DNA of 8,317 bases, taken from assembly GCA_964580405.1 (NCBI GenBank), contig CAZOKM010000079.1:1-8317 (forward strand). The letters are read 5' to 3'. The notes beneath the pieces are model-generated. The model did not search any database, had not been told where the DNA came from, and saw only the letters and a program-made list of their open reading frames with translations. Each line of letters opens with the position of its first letter. Position 1 is the stretch's first letter. Of this stretch, positions 1 through 6,110 are shown one piece after another. The translations under genes were made by a program, and so were the position numbers. This stretch comes from JAGTRI01 sp964580405 (lineage in GTDB: Archaea > Thermoproteota > Bathyarchaeia > Bathyarchaeales > DTEX01).

Positions 1-53
1 AGAGACAGTGATAAGAGGGTGTCCTTAAGCTAGCCGATTTATTACATAAAGAT

Positions 54-698
54 ATGACTGATATGATTCAAAACCCATTACCTGCTGATTATTACGACCG
101 TTCATTGGACAATCCCATTCAACGGTATTGGCATAATAAACGGTACAAGGAGGTTCTGAGGATTATTAAGCCCCTTAATGGTCAGCTTCTGGATATAGGA
201 TGTGATTGCGGTACTTTCACTGAGAAAATGAAGGAGTCCAACCAAAACCTCAACATTGTTGCCGTAGACTTGTCTAAAAAATTCGTCAAGTACGCTGCAG
301 GGAAATATTCGGATATACCATACATAATTTCGGATGGACAATGCCTACCCTTTGAAAAAGAATCTTTCGACGTCATGACTTGCTTTGAGGTTCTAGAGCA
401 TGTTGTCGACCCATCAGCAGTTATAAAGGAAACATCCCGCTGCTTAAAAAAAGTTGGACATTTTATCGTTCTGGTACCAAATGGTGACAGTCTACTTTTC
501 AGGTTAGTTTGGTATCTTTGGTTAAAAGGTAAGGGAAAGCCGCAGCGAGAAGCACACATACACCAATTTAGTGAAAGTGATCTCGAGAAACAACTTGTTA
601 CACTTGGCTTCATGATGACTAAGAAGACTAAATTCCTTTTTGGTATGCTTCTTTTAATAAGTGCACAAAAAAGCGACGGAGGGCAGCCACATGAATAA
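54..698 (+). CDS. Class I SAM-dependent methyltransferase (Methyltransf_11-like)
   Basis: A 214-residue small-molecule-type methyltransferase. Seen: motif I LDIGCDCGTFT (residues 46-56) that would bind SAM, an acidic residue ending strand 2 (VAVD, D72), SDGQCLPF (93-100) at the adenine-binding position, and FEVLEHV (111-117), typical of the UbiE/Methyltransf_11 group. The second Gly of motif I is replaced (GCDCG), which is common. No membrane segment or signal peptide. The stop overlaps the next start by 8 nt, so it is translationally coupled to a membrane protein probably acting in surface-glycan synthesis; a sugar or lipid-linked glycan is therefore a reasonable substrate guess, not shown. 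No ribosome site precedes the ATG. A TATA-like TTTATTA at 38-44 sits about 22 nt before an internal ATG at 63, so a leaderless start there (three residues shorter) is possible. An in-frame stop at 12-14 limits any extension. Confidence 0.85.
   Translation: MTDMIQNPLPADYYDRSLDNPIQRYWHNKRYKEVLRIIKPLNGQLLDIGCDCGTFTEKMKESNQNLNIVAVDLSKKFVKYAAGKYSDIPYIISDGQCLPFEKESFDVMTCFEVLEHVVDPSAVIKETSRCLKKVGHFIVLVPNGDSLLFRLVWYLWLKGKGKPQREAHIHQFSESDLEKQLVTLGFMMTKKTKFLFGMLLLISAQKSDGGQPHE
678..683 (+). promoter_or_regulatory. Shine-Dalgarno site for the large membrane protein
   Basis: GGAGGG lies 7 nt before ATG 691, inside the end of the methyltransferase gene. It decides the start: the reading frame extends up to a GTG at 661, but that codon has no comparable site. 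Confidence 0.7.
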
Positions 699-3294
699 AG
701 AGCGAAAATCTAAAAAAATGAAGGAAATAATGTATGACATCCCCCTCCTGCTTTTCCTAATTTCTATAATCTTTGCTCTAAACCAACCTATATGGAGCGG
801 CGGCGTCCCAGGTTGGAGTGATAATTATGGGCATGCCGAGAAGATTTGGTTCACATCTAACTATCTAAAAACATATGGTTGGTTCCCAAGATGGGACCCC
901 TACTGGGCTTGCGGATACCCCATTTATCAATTCTACTCTCCGCTGAGCTATCTATTTGCATCTTTTTTCGTTTTCATTGTAGGGAGTATAGAGAGGGCGT
1001 ATGCCTCGACCTTACTCTTTGCTAGTTTTTTAGGTGGAGCACTGACTTATTTTTTTGTAAAAAAGGTTTTTCATCATAGATTTGCGGGGATTGTTGCTGG
1101 TTTATACTTTTCACTTTGTTCCCATTTCTATTGGTATTTCATATGGATTGGAACTTTTCCATATGGAATCGCAGCGATGATTTTCGTTCCAGCCTCCTTC
1201 ATTTTTTTTGAAAATATGTGGTCGGCAGAAATCAGACAACCTAAGCAAATTTCCCTGCTGGCAATTGCTCTTGCCTTAGCACTATTTACGCATGTAAATT
1301 CCTTCATAGTGTTATTCTACGTATTATCTTTTTTTACTCTATGCAGAATCGCTTTATCACAAAGGAATAACCGCATTTCAATGTTATTTTCGATGTATAC
1401 AAAAATATTCTTTTCTTTTCTCCTTGCCTGCGGTCTTTCCGCAGTCTGGGTCCTCCCCTTTTTTGTTATGAAGGAAAAAATGATTCCGTGGAATTATCTT
1501 GGCATGTGGTGGGAACAAATTAACCCTCAACAATTTATAGATAATTTGGGAGTGGTTCCTTTTTGGTCTGCAATTCCATCACTATTTTTCTTGAAAAGCC
1601 ACCATGAGCATAGACCATTTGTGTTGACACTTTTATTTTGTGCATTTTGGTCCTTTGGCCAATACAGTCCTATAACATGGTCCTTGTTCTCATCTTTACC
1701 CTTTGCAGACACGGTGACTCCTATGCGGGCATTCATAATTGTAATTTTCATGTTTTCAGTGCTCACCGCCGCTTTTGTAGCCTTCCTCTCAAATTTTATC
1801 CGAAAATATACTGATAAATGGTTAGAAAGAGCCAAAAATGAGAATATAAGAACCCTTTCTAATCATATAATTGTCTTTCTACTCGCCACAAGTCTTGTTG
1901 TACCTTTTTTATTAAGCGCGTCTGTCTGGACTGCGGCAGGACGTAGCGGTAACGCTCCTTCAGCAGACTATATCGAGATTTGCAGGTTGCTAAGCGAGAA
2001 CGTGACCTTCAGCCGAGTGGCTGGCCATGTGTATTCGTCTGCTTGGGACGGTCTACCGATAACGGGGACGGGCTACTTTCAGGGTTCGCAGATTCCCTGG
2101 TTCATATACAATTACAGAGTTTACATGCCCGAAGAGCAGTGGGATGAATATTATAGTGACATTGCGCAATTGTTCGACGAAGGGTACGTGATTTCACAGA
2201 CAAGCAGCGAAATGGAATCAAATTCCAATTATGACTCAATTCTCAGCTATGGGAGATACAGCGTTTACCAGCGGGTACCGTTTCCAGAATACTGCAAACC
2301 CTTTGACCCTGGCCTGATTCTTGTATTCTCAAACTACGCGAGCGTTGTCAAAAGCCTGTATGAGATTGTTCCCAGATCGAATAATATTCTCACGAGGAGC
2401 CAACAGAGCATAGACAATTTTGACACTTCAACCGCGGGAAACTACGATTGCGTTCTGATGTTCAGCTACAGTCGGACAAGTTCTATCGTAGAAAATCTTC
2501 AGGCTTTCGCCATGCAAGGGAAAACGGTCATCGTTGACACATACGGGAGCGAGGATGAGCAAGGCACCCTTTTTGGCGTGCAATCCAATGTTGTGCAATC
2601 GTACGGGTCCGTGAACTGGAGTTTTACGGATGATGGTTCTTTTCTTTCGTATGACGTGAATGTGTCGAGGTTTTCTGACGCCGAATGGGAAAACCAACCT
2701 TGGCGGTACACGGCGTACAGCGGTCTTGACGAGGTCTACGCTTATGTAGACAATCAGCCCGTGCTTGGAGTAAAGAACGTAGGAACGGGAAAAATCTTCT
2801 TTGTCGGCTTCAACCTCTTCCTCCACATGTCCTACAACTACAATTACGACGAAGCCAAACTCATCGCCAACATTCTAAACTTCTGCAGCAAAAATAGGGT
2901 AGCACCGCCCACTGAAGTGGGTTACGCAAAACTCATCGAAAGGGAACCGGAAAAAATAGTCATCGAGTACGACACCTCAAGCCCATACATTCTCGTAAGT
3001 GAAGCATATTATCCCGCCTGGGTCGCAGACCTTGATGGAAATGAATTGACGGTCCAAAATTACTTTAACTTGATGACAGTAAAAGTGACACCTGGCAAAC
3101 ACGTTTTGACTCTGCAAATGGCTTTACAGTGGTACGATTATACAGGTATAACAATAAGCTGCGCCACAATATTCGCCATAATAGCCCTAAATTATTTCAT
3201 GAAAAAAGAGAGGAGGTACTTCAAGCCAAAAAAAGAGGAAAGTCGTGCCAAACCAGAAAGAAGCGTATATTATGGTTCGCATAAAGGTGAATAG
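691..3294 (+). CDS. Large polytopic membrane protein, PTPS-related/YfhO-like, GT-C-like fold
   Basis: 867 residues from ATG 691. The first TM helix is at about 16-31, followed by a loop with GWSDNYGH (41-48); an acidic residue here is where GT-C glycosyltransferases keep their catalytic base. About nine or ten further hydrophobic segments run to residue ~411. Then comes a ~400-residue soluble, probably extracytoplasmic part with an alpha/beta-like stretch (585-632, VLMFSYSR... KTVIVD). A beta domain at 768-810 (AYYPAWVADLDG, TPGKHVLTL) resembles the C-terminal domain of YfhO-type proteins. A last TM at 817-836 precedes a Lys/Arg-rich cytoplasmic tail. This layout matches archaeal proteins annotated '6-pyruvoyl-tetrahydropterin synthase-related membrane protein' (PF10131) and YfhO family; the role, transfer of a lipid-linked sugar onto a surface glycan or protein, is inferred. 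Codon use shifts within the gene near 1920, AT-rich before and more GC-rich after. Confidence 0.8.
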   Translation: MNKERKSKKMKEIMYDIPLLLFLISIIFALNQPIWSGGVPGWSDNYGHAEKIWFTSNYLKTYGWFPRWDPYWACGYPIYQFYSPLSYLFASFFVFIVGSIERAYASTLLFASFLGGALTYFFVKKVFHHRFAGIVAGLYFSLCSHFYWYFIWIGTFPYGIAAMIFVPASFIFFENMWSAEIRQPKQISLLAIALALALFTHVNSFIVLFYVLSFFTLCRIALSQRNNRISMLFSMYTKIFFSFLLACGLSAVWVLPFFVMKEKMIPWNYLGMWWEQINPQQFIDNLGVVPFWSAIPSLFFLKSHHEHRPFVLTLLFCAFWSFGQYSPITWSLFSSLPFADTVTPMRAFIIVIFMFSVLTAAFVAFLSNFIRKYTDKWLERAKNENIRTLSNHIIVFLLATSLVVPFLLSASVWTAAGRSGNAPSADYIEICRLLSENVTFSRVAGHVYSSAWDGLPITGTGYFQGSQIPWFIYNYRVYMPEEQWDEYYSDIAQLFDEGYVISQTSSEMESNSNYDSILSYGRYSVYQRVPFPEYCKPFDPGLILVFSNYASVVKSLYEIVPRSNNILTRSQQSIDNFDTSTAGNYDCVLMFSYSRTSSIVENLQAFAMQGKTVIVDTYGSEDEQGTLFGVQSNVVQSYGSVNWSFTDDGSFLSYDVNVSRFSDAEWENQPWRYTAYSGLDEVYAYVDNQPVLGVKNVGTGKIFFVGFNLFLHMSYNYNYDEAKLIANILNFCSKNRVAPPTEVGYAKLIEREPEKIVIEYDTSSPYILVSEAYYPAWVADLDGNELTVQNYFNLMTVKVTPGKHVLTLQMALQWYDYTGITISCATIFAIIALNYFMKKERRYFKPKKEESRAKPERSVYYGSHKGE

Positions 3295-3340
3295 AATGTA
3301 ACCTGAAAAAAATATATCGTAAATCGAATTATGTAGAAGA

Positions 3341-3348
3341 GATATAAT
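3341..3348 (+). promoter_or_regulatory. Possible TATA box for the MDR dehydrogenase gene
   Basis: GATATAAT in an AT-rich 129-bp gap after the membrane-protein stop. A start of transcription about 25 nt further on would fall near 3370 and leave a leader of about 50 nt before the TTG chosen at 3424. A second AT-rich candidate (AATATATC) lies at 3311-3318. This is a sequence-pattern call only. Confidence 0.4.
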
Positions 3349-3412
3349 CGTTCAATTGATTTTACATCTTTGCGTGAAAAGTCTTTTATGGCTAAAAGGA
3401 CAGCTTCGTGTT

Positions 3413-3417
3413 GGGTG
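3413..3417 (+). promoter_or_regulatory. Possible Shine-Dalgarno site deciding a TTG start
   Basis: GGGTG, matching the archaeal GGTG-type anti-SD complement, sits 6 nt before TTG 3424. The upstream candidates ATG 3388 and TTG 3370 have no such site. Confidence 0.4.
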
Positions 3418-3423
3418 TCTTGT

Positions 3424-4485
3424 TTGAAGGCGCGAAAGATTTTTTTCACCAAACCCAAAACTGCTGAGATAGTCAAATACGAAATAAGTGATATTCCGGG
3501 CGAGTACGAGCTACTCGTGCAGACCCTTTATTCGATTGTGTCCTCTGGCACGGAGGGAGCAAACTTCGCCAGGCCTGACTTGGAGACCGTCGAAGCCGGC
3601 TCGTGGATGAAGAACCCCGGGTACGGAAACATAGGTAAAGTTCTAGCCGTCGGGAAGAAGGTCAAGGACTACAAGGCGGGCGACCTCGTGTACAGCACCA
3701 AGAACCACTGCTCCCACTTCCTGATTGACACGCGGTACGACCCCTCACAGTATGCCCTCTTCCTGACGAAGGTTCCCGAAGGCCTGGACCCCATGAAGGC
3801 GGTTTTCGCACGCATCGCCGACGTTTCCATGAGCTCAATCCGCCAGGCGGACCTCGGCTTGGGCGACTCGGTCCTCGTCATCGGCTTGGGCATGGTAGGA
3901 AACTTCGCAGCTCAGCTGTTCCAGCTCGCGGGAGCGGACGTGTTGGCCGTTGACCTCGTCGACTTCCGCCTCGAACGCGCAACGCAGTGCGGCATCAAGA
4001 AAGTCATGAACTCGCGCGACTGGGACAAGCTCAGGGGCGCGGTGATGAAGTGGACGGATGGAAAGGGAGCCCAAATCGTCGTCGAAGCCATAGGGTTCTC
4101 GCCAGTAATCGCCAGGGCTGTTGGTCTCGCACGGACTCACGGCGAAGTCATCTTACTCGGCAGCCCGCGGGGCGAGGCGGTGATGGACGTGACTCCGATG
4201 CTTTCGGACGTTCACCTCAGGGACGTGACGATCAAGGGCGGCTTGGAGTGGATGTGGTCGGTTCCCGAGAGCCCGCTTTACCACCCGGGCCGGTTCTCGA
4301 AGATGAGCAACCTGAGGACGATCTTCTCGTACCTCAAGTCGGGAGCCCTCGTCACGGAGCCGCTTCTGACCCACCTTATCGCGCCCGAGAGGTGTCAGGA
4401 GGTTTACGAGGGACTCGCGGGAGGAATAAAGGGTACCCTGAAGACGACGTACCTGGGCGTGGTCTACGACTGGACAAAGACCTAA
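3424..4485 (+). CDS. Zinc-less medium-chain dehydrogenase/reductase (MDR, threonine/polyol-dehydrogenase-like)
   Basis: 353 residues from TTG 3424, where family similarity begins (KARKIFFTKP); ATG 3388 would add 12 residues and TTG 3370 would add 18. N-terminal GroES-like domain, then a Rossmann domain with DSVLVIGLGMVGNFAAQ (GLGMVG 154-159) and AVDLVD, whose Asp177 after strand 2 points to NAD rather than NADP. The place of the first catalytic zinc Cys holds SIVSSGTE (38-44) rather than a CGTD-like motif, and the four-Cys structural zinc loop is absent; the only nearby Cys is in NHCSHF (94-99). SxGTE at this place is also seen in BchC and in the MDR half of MDR-Gfo/Idh bi-domain oxidoreductases, so it is probably a subfamily trait and not decay. 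It probably oxidises a sugar, inositol or other polyol. The substrate is unknown; the downstream Gfo/Idh and epimerase genes suggest a shared pathway, although they are not in the same operon. Confidence 0.85.
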   Translation: MKARKIFFTKPKTAEIVKYEISDIPGEYELLVQTLYSIVSSGTEGANFARPDLETVEAGSWMKNPGYGNIGKVLAVGKKVKDYKAGDLVYSTKNHCSHFLIDTRYDPSQYALFLTKVPEGLDPMKAVFARIADVSMSSIRQADLGLGDSVLVIGLGMVGNFAAQLFQLAGADVLAVDLVDFRLERATQCGIKKVMNSRDWDKLRGAVMKWTDGKGAQIVVEAIGFSPVIARAVGLARTHGEVILLGSPRGEAVMDVTPMLSDVHLRDVTIKGGLEWMWSVPESPLYHPGRFSKMSNLRTIFSYLKSGALVTEPLLTHLIAPERCQEVYEGLAGGIKGTLKTTYLGVVYDWTKT

Positions 4486-4498
4486 ACTCGTCGCTGAC

Positions 4499-4507
4499 AT
4501 TTTTAAT
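4499..4507 (+). promoter_or_regulatory. TATA-like box and T-run between two genes
   Basis: ATTTTTAAT is centred about 22 nt before ATG 4525, the spacing expected for a leaderless archaeal transcript, and no ribosome site precedes that ATG. The same T-run (4500-4504), just after the dehydrogenase stop, could also end the upstream transcript. Confidence 0.45.
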
Positions 4508-4524
4508 GGAGAAAGCCTGCTGAA

Positions 4525-5379
4525 ATGTCCCAAGATTCAACGGAAAAGGAACTATTAGTATGTCTACGTAGGGGTTTTCCGAGCATAGACTGGGACATAG
4601 AGAGCATGTCTCCTTTCCTCAAAGCCATAGGCATAATGGGTCCGACTGGAAAGGTGTACGTGGAACGGGAGAAAAAGTTGTACGAGGTCGTCCACTTTTC
4701 AAGCCAAGTTGCCATGTGCGTTGACAGGATTTCGCAGACGCGGGATACGGTTCTGCTGGACTGCGGATGCGGGCGCTCGTACCTTCCGTTCTTCCTGAAT
4801 CTCGTTCTGAAAAAGAAGCGGAGAAACATTACGTACGTGGGCGTAGATTCTAACGCGAAGCTCGTTGAAAGGTCGTTCCGAACGGCAGAAGCCCTTGGAT
4901 ACTCGAACATGGAATTCTTCGAAAGCAGTATAATCGGGTTCGAACCGAAACAGGAACCGAACGTCGTGTGCGCGCTTCACGCGTGCGACACTGCCACCGA
5001 CGAAGCTATAGCCAAAGGAGTGAGGCTGAACGCGAGGTTCATCGTCGTTGCGCCTTGCTGCCAACGCCAAATCGTCAGGCAGCTAGGCAAAGCCTCAGAG
5101 AAGGTTCCCCAAATTAAGCCGTTCGTTGACTCGAAGGTTGCGAAGGAGTACGTCGGGGTCGCCCTCACGGAGACGCTAAGGAGGCTCGCGCTCGAGAGCT
5201 TCGGCTACATGGTGGACATGTTCGAGTTCGTGCCCGCGGAGTACACGCCCAAGAACGTCATGCTCCGCGCGGAGAAAATCCGAGGATGGACGGCAAAGAG
5301 CCTAAACGAGTACCAGAGCCTCAGAGACTACTTTAGCGTCAAACCAAAAATCGAGGAGTTTCTCCCTCAAATAAAATAG
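4525..5379 (+). CDS. Methyltransf_32 / TRM13-METTL25-like SAM-dependent methyltransferase
   Basis: 284 residues. A helical N-terminal part (1-70) is followed by a class I methyltransferase core: VLLDCGCGRSYL (76-87) as motif I, TYVGVDSN (103-110) with Asp108 for the SAM ribose, and the signature pair LHACDTATDEAI (151-162) and VVAPCCQ (174-180). The 'H-x-C-x-x-ATD ... CC' pair is characteristic of PF13679 (Methyltransf_32), shared by eukaryotic METTL25/RRNAD1 and, as a related form, by the tRNA 2'-O-methyltransferase TRM13. An RNA target is therefore plausible but not shown; the gene converges on a tRNA gene 14 nt downstream, which may be chance. The C-terminal part (210-284) contains PAEYTPKNVMLRAEK, which prokaryotic members usually retain. 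Length is normal for prokaryotic members. It probably has its own leaderless promoter. Confidence 0.8.
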   Translation: MSQDSTEKELLVCLRRGFPSIDWDIESMSPFLKAIGIMGPTGKVYVEREKKLYEVVHFSSQVAMCVDRISQTRDTVLLDCGCGRSYLPFFLNLVLKKKRRNITYVGVDSNAKLVERSFRTAEALGYSNMEFFESSIIGFEPKQEPNVVCALHACDTATDEAIAKGVRLNARFIVVAPCCQRQIVRQLGKASEKVPQIKPFVDSKVAKEYVGVALTETLRRLALESFGYMVDMFEFVPAEYTPKNVMLRAEKIRGWTAKSLNEYQSLRDYFSVKPKIEEFLPQIK

Positions 5380-5380
5380 A
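5367..5380 (-). terminator. T-rich run, possible terminator of tRNA-His
   Basis: Read on the minus strand, the sequence 13-26 nt past the tRNA 3' end is T-rich (TCTATTTTATTTGA), as in archaeal factor-independent termination. It lies inside the last codons of the convergent methyltransferase gene. Confidence 0.35.
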
Positions 5381-5392
5381 ATCGTTATTGGA

Positions 5393-5495
5393 GGCCGCTG
5401 CTGGGATTTGAACCCAGCCTCCAGGCTCCACAGGCCTGTTCGCTACCAGGTTCCGTGGAAACTCTTCGAGTCGTTTCCTCTACGTTACAGCGGCC
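5393..5495 (-). tRNA. tRNA-His (anticodon GTG) with a D-loop intron
   Basis: Read on the minus strand. Acceptor arm GCCGCTG/CAGCGGC (5494-5488 with 5400-5394). The extra G-1 (5495) that marks tRNA-His is encoded and faces discriminator C73 (5393). Anticodon stem CAGGC/GCCTG with loop CTGTGGA, so the anticodon is GTG. T arm CTGGG-TTCAAAT-CCCAG; four-base variable region GAGG; no CCA encoded. The D arm becomes canonical only if 29 nt (5479-5451) are removed: stem ACGT/GCGA with loop AGCCTGGTA, the usual archaeal D-loop with G18G19. In that stem the 10-25 pair is A-A and 13-22 is T-G, so it is weak. Mature length is 74 nt including G-1. The gene is divergent from a membrane-bound regulator and convergent with a methyltransferase. 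Confidence 0.92.
5451..5479 (-). other. 29-nt tRNA intron at D-loop position 15/16
   Basis: On the minus strand, exon 1 ends at ...ACGTAG and exon 2 starts CCTGGTAGCG. The junctions fold as a relaxed bulge-helix-bulge: CGT of exon 1 pairs with ACG near the intron 3' end. A three-base bulge AGA carries the 5' cut (AG|A). GGAA pairs with TTCC and ACTC with GAGT inside the intron, closing on a GAA loop. The bases before exon 2 form the second bulge (AA|C). There is no clear outer helix, so the motif is of the HBh' type known for non-canonical archaeal introns. Removal restores a standard D-loop. Confidence 0.75.
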
Positions 5496-5509
5496 ACGTG
5501 TCGTGACGG

Positions 5510-5537
5510 CATCTGGGCTGGTCTGGTGTTCCAGATG
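5510..5537. repeat. Perfect 7-bp inverted repeat between divergent tRNA and regulator
   Basis: CATCTGG (5510-5516) and CCAGATG (5531-5537) are exact reverse complements separated by 14 nt. An internal CTGG-TGTT-CCAG alternative pairing overlaps the right arm. It lies between the tRNA 5' end and the two TATA-like boxes, so it could be an operator for the divergent regulator or a hairpin in the tRNA leader. Its function is not known. Confidence 0.45.
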
Positions 5538-5541
5538 TTAG

Positions 5542-5552
5542 CCTTTAATATC
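5542..5552 (-). promoter_or_regulatory. Possible TATA box for tRNA-His
   Basis: On the minus strand GATATTAAAGG is the nearest AT-rich box upstream of the tRNA. A start about 25 nt downstream would fall near 5520, leaving a leader of about 25 nt that covers the inverted repeat. Confidence 0.4.
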
Positions 5553-5555
5553 GAC

Positions 5556-5568
5556 TTTAATTATATAG
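5556..5568 (+). promoter_or_regulatory. TATA box for the winged-helix regulator
   Basis: TTTAATTATATAG is a strong archaeal TATA-like element centred about 22 nt before ATG 5584, with no ribosome site in between. This fits a leaderless mRNA. It is back to back with the tRNA box, making a bidirectional promoter region. Confidence 0.6.
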
Positions 5569-5583
5569 GTTTGGCGGTTTTGG

Positions 5584-6042
5584 ATGAGCGAGGTTTCTGA
5601 TGCTGAGATTGAGTCCCAGCTCAAGGGCAAAACCCTCATTGTCTACTGGTTCATGCTCAAGTCCCAAGATTCGCCCGTCGGCGTCCGCGAAATCCAGCGC
5701 GAGCTCGGGTTCTCGAGCCCCAGCGTCGCCGCCCACCACTTGGACAAGCTCCACTCTCTAGGCGTCGTCGAGAAGACGATTCAGGGGGAGTACGTCTTGT
5801 CCCGCGAGGTTAAGGTGGGCGTGCTGCGGTCCTTCACGAGGCTGGGGAGGTTCATGATTCCCCGGTACCTCTTTTACTCGGTGTGGTTCACGACGATGTT
5901 CGTGGTCTACCTCGTCCTCTGCTCAGCGCTGTATGGCTTTAGCGGCAGCATACACAACCTCGTCGCAGTCATCTTCGGGTTCTCCGCGTGCGCCATTCTT
6001 TGGTACGAGACGGTTAGGCTGTGGAAGGAAAAGCCCGCGTAG
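5584..6042 (+). CDS. Winged-helix regulator with two C-terminal membrane helices
   Basis: 152 residues. The N-terminal 15-75 form a winged-helix DNA-binding domain of the ArsR/MarR-like type: VREIQRELGFSSPSVAAHHLDKLHSLGVVEK (34-64, helix-turn-helix with recognition helix SSPSVAAHHLDKL), then a short wing ending in a basic linker. Two hydrophobic segments follow, about 94-117 (PRYLFYSVWFTTMFVVYLV...) and 124-144, ending in a charged tail, so the protein is probably tethered to the membrane with the DNA-binding head in the cytoplasm. Such small wHTH-2TM proteins are frequent in archaea and mostly uncharacterised. No sensor domain is visible. It lies directly upstream of the epimerase/oxidoreductase genes, which have their own TATA-like box; control of those genes or of its own promoter is inferred. 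Confidence 0.8.
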   Translation: MSEVSDAEIESQLKGKTLIVYWFMLKSQDSPVGVREIQRELGFSSPSVAAHHLDKLHSLGVVEKTIQGEYVLSREVKVGVLRSFTRLGRFMIPRYLFYSVWFTTMFVVYLVLCSALYGFSGSIHNLVAVIFGFSACAILWYETVRLWKEKPA

Positions 6043-6056
6043 AGCCCAAACCGAAA

Positions 6057-6065
6057 CATTATATC
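6057..6065 (+). promoter_or_regulatory. TATA box for the epimerase/oxidoreductase operon
   Basis: CATTATATC (around 6057-6065), about 50 nt before ATG 6111. Transcription from about 6088 would give a short leader holding the GGTTGAT ribosome site. Confidence 0.5.
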
Positions 6066-6100
6066 TTCAGATTCCCATTCTTTTTCCAGAACGAACAGAA

Positions 6101-6107
6101 GGTTGAT
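6101..6107 (+). promoter_or_regulatory. Shine-Dalgarno site deciding the epimerase start
   Basis: GGTTGAT, near the archaeal GGTGAT consensus, ends 3 nt before ATG 6111. It supports 6111 over the upstream in-frame ATG at 6021, which would overlap the regulator gene. Confidence 0.55.
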
Positions 6108-6110
6108 AAA

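Noticed and set aside
1..33. Short open stretch ending in TAG at 31-33 that might be the end of an upstream gene
   Set aside because: Only ten codons are visible, too few to support a coding call.
3295..3423. Small gene or RNA in the AT-rich gap after the membrane protein
   Set aside because: No stable hairpin, start signal or open frame beyond the dehydrogenase extension was seen; it looks like a promoter region only.
3987..4523. 178-codon open frame on the plus strand
   Set aside because: It is in another frame of the MDR gene, with Arg/Gly/Pro-rich, low-complexity composition and no domain; a shadow.
4153..4533. Minus-strand open frame spanning the MDR end and the next gene's start
   Set aside because: It is antisense to real coding sequence, covers a probable promoter and has no start signal or recognisable domain.
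5393..5495. A class II (Leu/Ser) tRNA with long variable arm, or a tRNA pseudogene
   Set aside because: The extra sequence is in the D-loop, not the variable region. The anticodon is GTG with an encoded G-1 and C73, and all arms pair, with only the D stem weak, once the intron is removed.
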